From an uncultured Pelagibacteraceae bacterium (GTDB lineage: Bacteria; Pseudomonadota; Alphaproteobacteria; Pelagibacterales; Pelagibacteraceae), in assembly GCA_902604975.1 (NCBI GenBank), contig CACLAY010000002.1, positions 124,001 through 188,000 on the forward strand: a stretch of DNA of 64,000 nucleotides, written 5' to 3'. Both the position numbers and the translations under genes were made by a program. The first letter of the stretch is position 1. The number at the start of each line of letters is the position of its first letter. The notes below the pieces were generated by a model, which saw only the letters and a list, made by a program, of their open reading frames with translations, searched no databases and was not told the DNA's origin. Positions 60,121 to 64,000 of the stretch are shown in pieces.

Positions 60121-61290
60121 ATGTTTTCAAAAAACATAATTTTTAAAAATTTTCAAAATAAAAAAAATATAAAAGTTAAAAATAAAATAAATAATATTCT
60201 AAAAAAAGAGTTAATTAAAAGTGAACTGCTATTAAATTCATTTAAAAAAAATTATAATTATAGCTATAAAAAAGAAATTTTAAAAAAATATAAAAATTTT
60301 GATACCATAAATCTAATTGGTATGGGTGGTTCAATTTTAGGCACAGAGGCAATATATGATTTCTTAAATTTAAAGATTAAAAAAAAAATAAATTTTTACA
60401 ATAACCTTGATAGTAAAATTAATTTTAAAAATAAGAAAAAAACTTTAAATTTAATAGTATCAAAATCTGGTAACACACTTGAAACCATATCAAATTTCAA
60501 CGTAATTCTTAATTCACAAAAAAAAAATAAAAATATAGTAATTACAGAGAAAAAATTTAGTTTTCTTACTAAACTGGGTAATAAATTAAAGGCAGATATT
60601 ATTGAGCATAAAAATTATATAGGAGGAAGATATTCAGTTTTATCCGAAGTTGGCATGTTGCCTGTAGAATTGTTAGGACTAAATGAGAGAAAATTTAAAA
60701 GGCTTAATTATTTAATTAAAAATAAATATTTTTTAAATCAATTGATTTATAACGTTAATTTTATTTTTAACTGTATTTCAAAAGGGAAAAAAAATTCAGT
60801 AATTCTTAACTATGATGAAAGTTCTAATAATTTATTCAAATGGTACCAACAACTTACTGCGGAAAGTTTAGGAAAAGATAATAAAGGTATTTTTCCTATT
60901 ATTTCATCTATGCCCAAGGATAATCATAGCTTGCTTCAGCTTTATTTAGATGGACCAAAAAATAATTTTTTTACATTTTTTGGAATTATTAATGAAAAAA
61001 CAAATAAATTATCAAATAAAAATTTATTTGATAAATTATCAATTTTAAAAAATAAAAATTTAAATCAAATTATCAAAGCACAAAGAGATGCTACTAAAAC
61101 AGTTTTTAAAAGAAAAAAAATACCTTTTAGAAGTTTTGAAATATTGGATAGAAATGAAGATACTCTTGGAGAATTGTTTACTTTTTTTGTTCTAGAGACA
61201 ATTTTGTTGGGGAGACTGATGAAAGTTAATCCTTTTGATCAACCTTCAGTTGAGTTAATTAAAACTGAAACGTCAAAATTACTTATTTAA
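60121..61290 (+). CDS. pgi: Glucose-6-phosphate isomerase
   Basis: NLIGMGGSILGTEAIYDFL; IVSKSGNTLETISNFNV; GGRYSVLSEVGMLP; WYQQLTAESLGKDNKGIFPI. Confidence 0.88.
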   Translation: MFSKNIIFKNFQNKKNIKVKNKINNILKKELIKSELLLNSFKKNYNYSYKKEILKKYKNFDTINLIGMGGSILGTEAIYDFLNLKIKKKINFYNNLDSKINFKNKKKTLNLIVSKSGNTLETISNFNVILNSQKKNKNIVITEKKFSFLTKLGNKLKADIIEHKNYIGGRYSVLSEVGMLPVELLGLNERKFKRLNYLIKNKYFLNQLIYNVNFIFNCISKGKKNSVILNYDESSNNLFKWYQQLTAESLGKDNKGIFPIISSMPKDNHSLLQLYLDGPKNNFFTFFGIINEKTNKLSNKNLFDKLSILKNKNLNQIIKAQRDATKTVFKRKKIPFRSFEILDRNEDTLGELFTFFVLETILLGRLMKVNPFDQPSVELIKTETSKLLI

Positions 61291-61850
61291 ATTAATTTAC
61301 TGAATAAAATTTTAGATAAACCATAATTCTTTTCATCTAAAACATTTAAAAACGTGGGAATGTTATCCACCGATTTTTTATTTCGATGTATAATTATTAT
61401 TGTATTGATATCTGCAATCTTTAATCTTTTTATTTGATCTATTAAAATATTTATTTCTTTGTCTTTAAAAGGTGGATCTAGAAAAATTACATCAAAAATT
61501 TCATTGTTTAAATTTGATTCTTTTAAATTATATGCATTACTCTCATATAATTTAGTTTTGCTCTCTAATTTTAAGTTAAATATATTATTTTTTAAAACTT
61601 TTATCGAATTAGAATAATTCTCAAAGAAAATTACTTCTTTAGCTCCTCTAGACAAACACTCAATTCCAAATGAACCAGTGCCAGAAAATAAATCCAACAC
61701 TTTAGAGTTATTTATATTTTTAGACACTTTACTTGAATGATCTAAAATATTGAAAATCGACTCTCTCACCATATCTCTCAATGGTCTGGTAGACTTATCC
61801 AAAGGAATTAATAATTTTTTTCCTTTAAGACTTCCTCCTATAACTCTCAT
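61287..61850 (-). CDS. rsmD: 16S rRNA (guanine966-N2)-methyltransferase
   Basis: MRVIGGSLKGKKLLIP; RPLRDMVRESIFNIL; VLDLFSGTGSFGIECLSRGA; IFLDPPF. Confidence 0.93.
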   Translation of the reverse strand: MRVIGGSLKGKKLLIPLDKSTRPLRDMVRESIFNILDHSSKVSKNINNSKVLDLFSGTGSFGIECLSRGAKEVIFFENYSNSIKVLKNNIFNLKLESKTKLYESNAYNLKESNLNNEIFDVIFLDPPFKDKEINILIDQIKRLKIADINTIIIIHRNKKSVDNIPTFLNVLDEKNYGLSKILFSKLI

Positions 61851-63112
61851 ATATCTATAATTTTATATCCAATATCTCTACGATAAAAACCGTTGTCCCA
61901 ATTTAGATTTTCAATTTCTTTGATTACTATGTCCCTTGAGGACTTAAAATTATCAGAGATACTAACAAAATTCAGCACTCTTCCTCCATTAGCGTGAACT
62001 TTGTTATCCTTTTTTTTTGTGCCTGCATGGTAAATAAAAAATGAATCGTTGTTCTTTATATTTTCAATGTTAGGTATTTCGACATTTTTTTTATAAATAT
62101 CTGGATATCCATTAGAGCAAAGGACTACACAAATACTTTTTTTTTCCTCCCAAAGAATATCTTGGTTCTCTAAAGTTTCATCACAACAAGATAAAATTAG
62201 ATCTAATAAATCAGTAGCTAAAAGTGGCAAAATTGTTTGACATTCTGGATCTCCCATTCTCACGTTATATTCAATAAGATAAGGATTATTGTCTTTAATC
62301 ATTAGACCAACATATAAAAATCCTTTGTAATTTTCTTCCATGTCTTTAATAGCCTGAAAAGTAGGATTAACAACTTCTGTAATTATTTTTTTGTCTAGTT
62401 CTGTATTTATAAGTCCAGAAGGTGAATATGCACCCATCCCTCCTGTATTTTTTCCTCTATCCCCCTCACCAACTCTCTTATGATCTTGAGCAGTATTAAA
62501 TCTTTTATATGTTTTTCCATCTGAAAGCACGAAATAACTCATTTCATCTCCTTGCAAAAATTCTTCAATAAGAACTTGTTCAGCTAAACCAAATTTTCCA
62601 TTAAATATTTCTTGCACAGCTTTATTTGAACTTTCCAAATCCTCACAAATATAAACACCTTTGCCTGCAGCTAATCCATCTGCTTTAACAACAATAGGCA
62701 TATTTGCATTTTTTAAATATGAATAAGCTTCTATAGCAGTTCTAAATACCCCAAATTGTGCAGTAGGAATATTGTACTTTTCACATATTTTCTTTGTAAA
62801 TATTTTTGATCCTTCTAATTGTGAAACTTTTTTGTTTGGACCAAAAACTTTAATATTTTCTTTTAAAAGAAAATCAACAACACCATCAACTAGAGGTTTT
62901 TCAGGTCCTACAATTACCAAATCAATTTTATTTTCTTTTAAAAATTGCAATAAACTTTCAAAGTTATAAAAATCCAGTTCTACATTCACTGCTATTGAGT
63001 CAGTGCCAGCATTACCTGGTATACAATATAATTTTTCAAGTTTAGGCGATTTTGAGATTTTGGTTGCTATTGCATGTTCTCTACCACCATTTCCAAGAAT
63101 TGCAATTTTCAT
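61847..63112 (-). CDS. purD: Phosphoribosylamine--glycine ligase
   Basis: MKIAILGNGGREHAIATKISKS; VIVGPEKPLVDGVVD; VKADGLAAGKGVYI; start at internal ATG 63112 preferred. Confidence 0.96.
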   Translation of the reverse strand: MKIAILGNGGREHAIATKISKSPKLEKLYCIPGNAGTDSIAVNVELDFYNFESLLQFLKENKIDLVIVGPEKPLVDGVVDFLLKENIKVFGPNKKVSQLEGSKIFTKKICEKYNIPTAQFGVFRTAIEAYSYLKNANMPIVVKADGLAAGKGVYICEDLESSNKAVQEIFNGKFGLAEQVLIEEFLQGDEMSYFVLSDGKTYKRFNTAQDHKRVGEGDRGKNTGGMGAYSPSGLINTELDKKIITEVVNPTFQAIKDMEENYKGFLYVGLMIKDNNPYLIEYNVRMGDPECQTILPLLATDLLDLILSCCDETLENQDILWEEKKSICVVLCSNGYPDIYKKNVEIPNIENIKNNDSFFIYHAGTKKKDNKVHANGGRVLNFVSISDNFKSSRDIVIKEIENLNWDNGFYRRDIGYKIIDI

Positions 63113-63138
63113 ATATTCCAATATATATCCTATAAATC

Positions 63139-63330
63139 ATGAACAAGTTAGCAAAATTAAAATATCTACCAAATAATTTTGATATTTTAGAAGAAGGTGA
63201 CCATGTTATTTGTGCAGTTTCAGGAAAGAAAATTTCACTACAGAATTTGAACTATTGGAATGTTGATGAGCAAGAGGCTTACTTTTCATATGTTGAAGCT
63301 TCAATAAAAAAAGAAAAAAATACTGAATAA
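63139..63330 (+). CDS. DUF2093 family small protein
   Basis: LAKLKYLPNNFDILEEGDHVICAVSGKKISLQNLNYWNVDEQEAYFS. Confidence 0.82.
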   Translation: MNKLAKLKYLPNNFDILEEGDHVICAVSGKKISLQNLNYWNVDEQEAYFSYVEASIKKEKNTE

Positions 63331-63333
63331 CTA

Positions 63334-64000
63334 TTATTTTTTCCACCTGTTGTGTGTCCAAATCCATTGATCAGGATTTTTTAATATCATTTTCTCTAAG
63401 ATGGTATTCAAATGTTCAGAAATTTCCTCTTGGGACTTTTCTGAATTGATTGCTATTGGCTGAGACACATACATTTTAAAGTTATATTTCTCCAATCTTT
63501 CAATATAAATTGGAACCAAATCACATTCATATTTTTTAATAATTTGAGCTGGTATTGTAGTGGTAGATGCTAAGTTTCCAAAAAAATCAATTTTTATACC
63601 TTCCGTAACTCTTTGATCAATCATCAAGGCTATTGAGTTACCTTTTTTTAAATTTTCTAAAATTTGTCTAGTGCCTGATCTTCCTTTCCTAATTTGATTT
63701 CTACAAATATATTTGGTTCTTATGCTTTCCATTGTTTTATTTAAAAAAATATTATTAAGTGGTCTATATATTGTGGCTAAATTTATTCCATGTTTCTCAA
63801 TTTGCATGGCCATGAGTTCAAAGTTGTTAAAATGTCCTGAGATGAAAACAACAGGTTTCTTATTATTTTTAATTTTATCTAAATTTTCGATACCATCTAT
63901 TTTAATAAACTGCTCTAATTTATTTTTTCTAAAATCTTTTAAAAACGGATATTCTGCTAAAATTCGTCCATAGTTTCCTAGAATATTGTTAACAAATTGG
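63334..64000 (-). CDS. LpxL/HtrB-type lipid A lauroyl acyltransferase, N-terminus truncated by window end
   Basis: Frame stays open upstream of the track start to base 64000 (FVNNILGNYGRILAEYPFLKDFRKNKLEQFIKIDGIENLDKIKNNKKPVVFISGHFNNFELMAMQIEKHG); HX4(D/E) motif HFNNFE. Confidence 0.87.
   Translation of the reverse strand, partial: QFVNNILGNYGRILAEYPFLKDFRKNKLEQFIKIDGIENLDKIKNNKKPVVFISGHFNNFELMAMQIEKHGINLATIYRPLNNIFLNKTMESIRTKYICRNQIRKGRSGTRQILENLKKGNSIALMIDQRVTEGIKIDFFGNLASTTTIPAQIIKKYECDLVPIYIERLEKYNFKMYVSQPIAINSEKSQEEISEHLNTILEKMILKNPDQWIWTHNRWKK

Overview
AT-rich, tightly packed 64 kb chromosomal window. Gene content, codon/K-N-I bias and very short spacers are consistent with a streamlined alphaproteobacterium of the SAR11/Pelagibacterales type (inferred from gene families; no search was run). 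About 59 protein-coding genes can be supported. They include a partial hisC at the left edge, tyrA, trkH, class I lysS, pyrD, rpmB, a polyamine cluster (ornithine decarboxylase, deoxyhypusine-synthase-like, aguA, aguB), regA/actR, polA, chvI/chvG, ahcY, tsaE-amgK-murU-like, gpmA, an RND efflux pair, msrA, a BMP-type nucleoside ABC transporter next to a purine phosphoribosyltransferase, Hsp20, oligopeptidase B, cfa, a lysine-rich coiled-coil protein, a RamB/ScfR-like regulator divergent from isocitrate lyase, typA, groESL, ribF-ileS-lspA, pgi, rsmD, purD and a partial LpxL-type acyltransferase at the right edge. I recognised no rRNA, tRNA, CRISPR array, prophage or IS element. The most interesting non-coding signals are: (1) a possible attenuator or riboswitch-like leader upstream of the polyamine operon; (2) tandem 9-bp repeats plus an 18-bp perfect palindrome between the RamB-like regulator and aceA, with an unannotated 53-aa ORF and a triple TAGTCATT repeat in the aceA leader; (3) six convergent gene pairs whose stop codons interlock in one 4-nt word; (4) several genes with a -10-like box directly abutting the start codon (candidate leaderless mRNAs); (5) an uncharacterised Lys-rich protein next to cfa.
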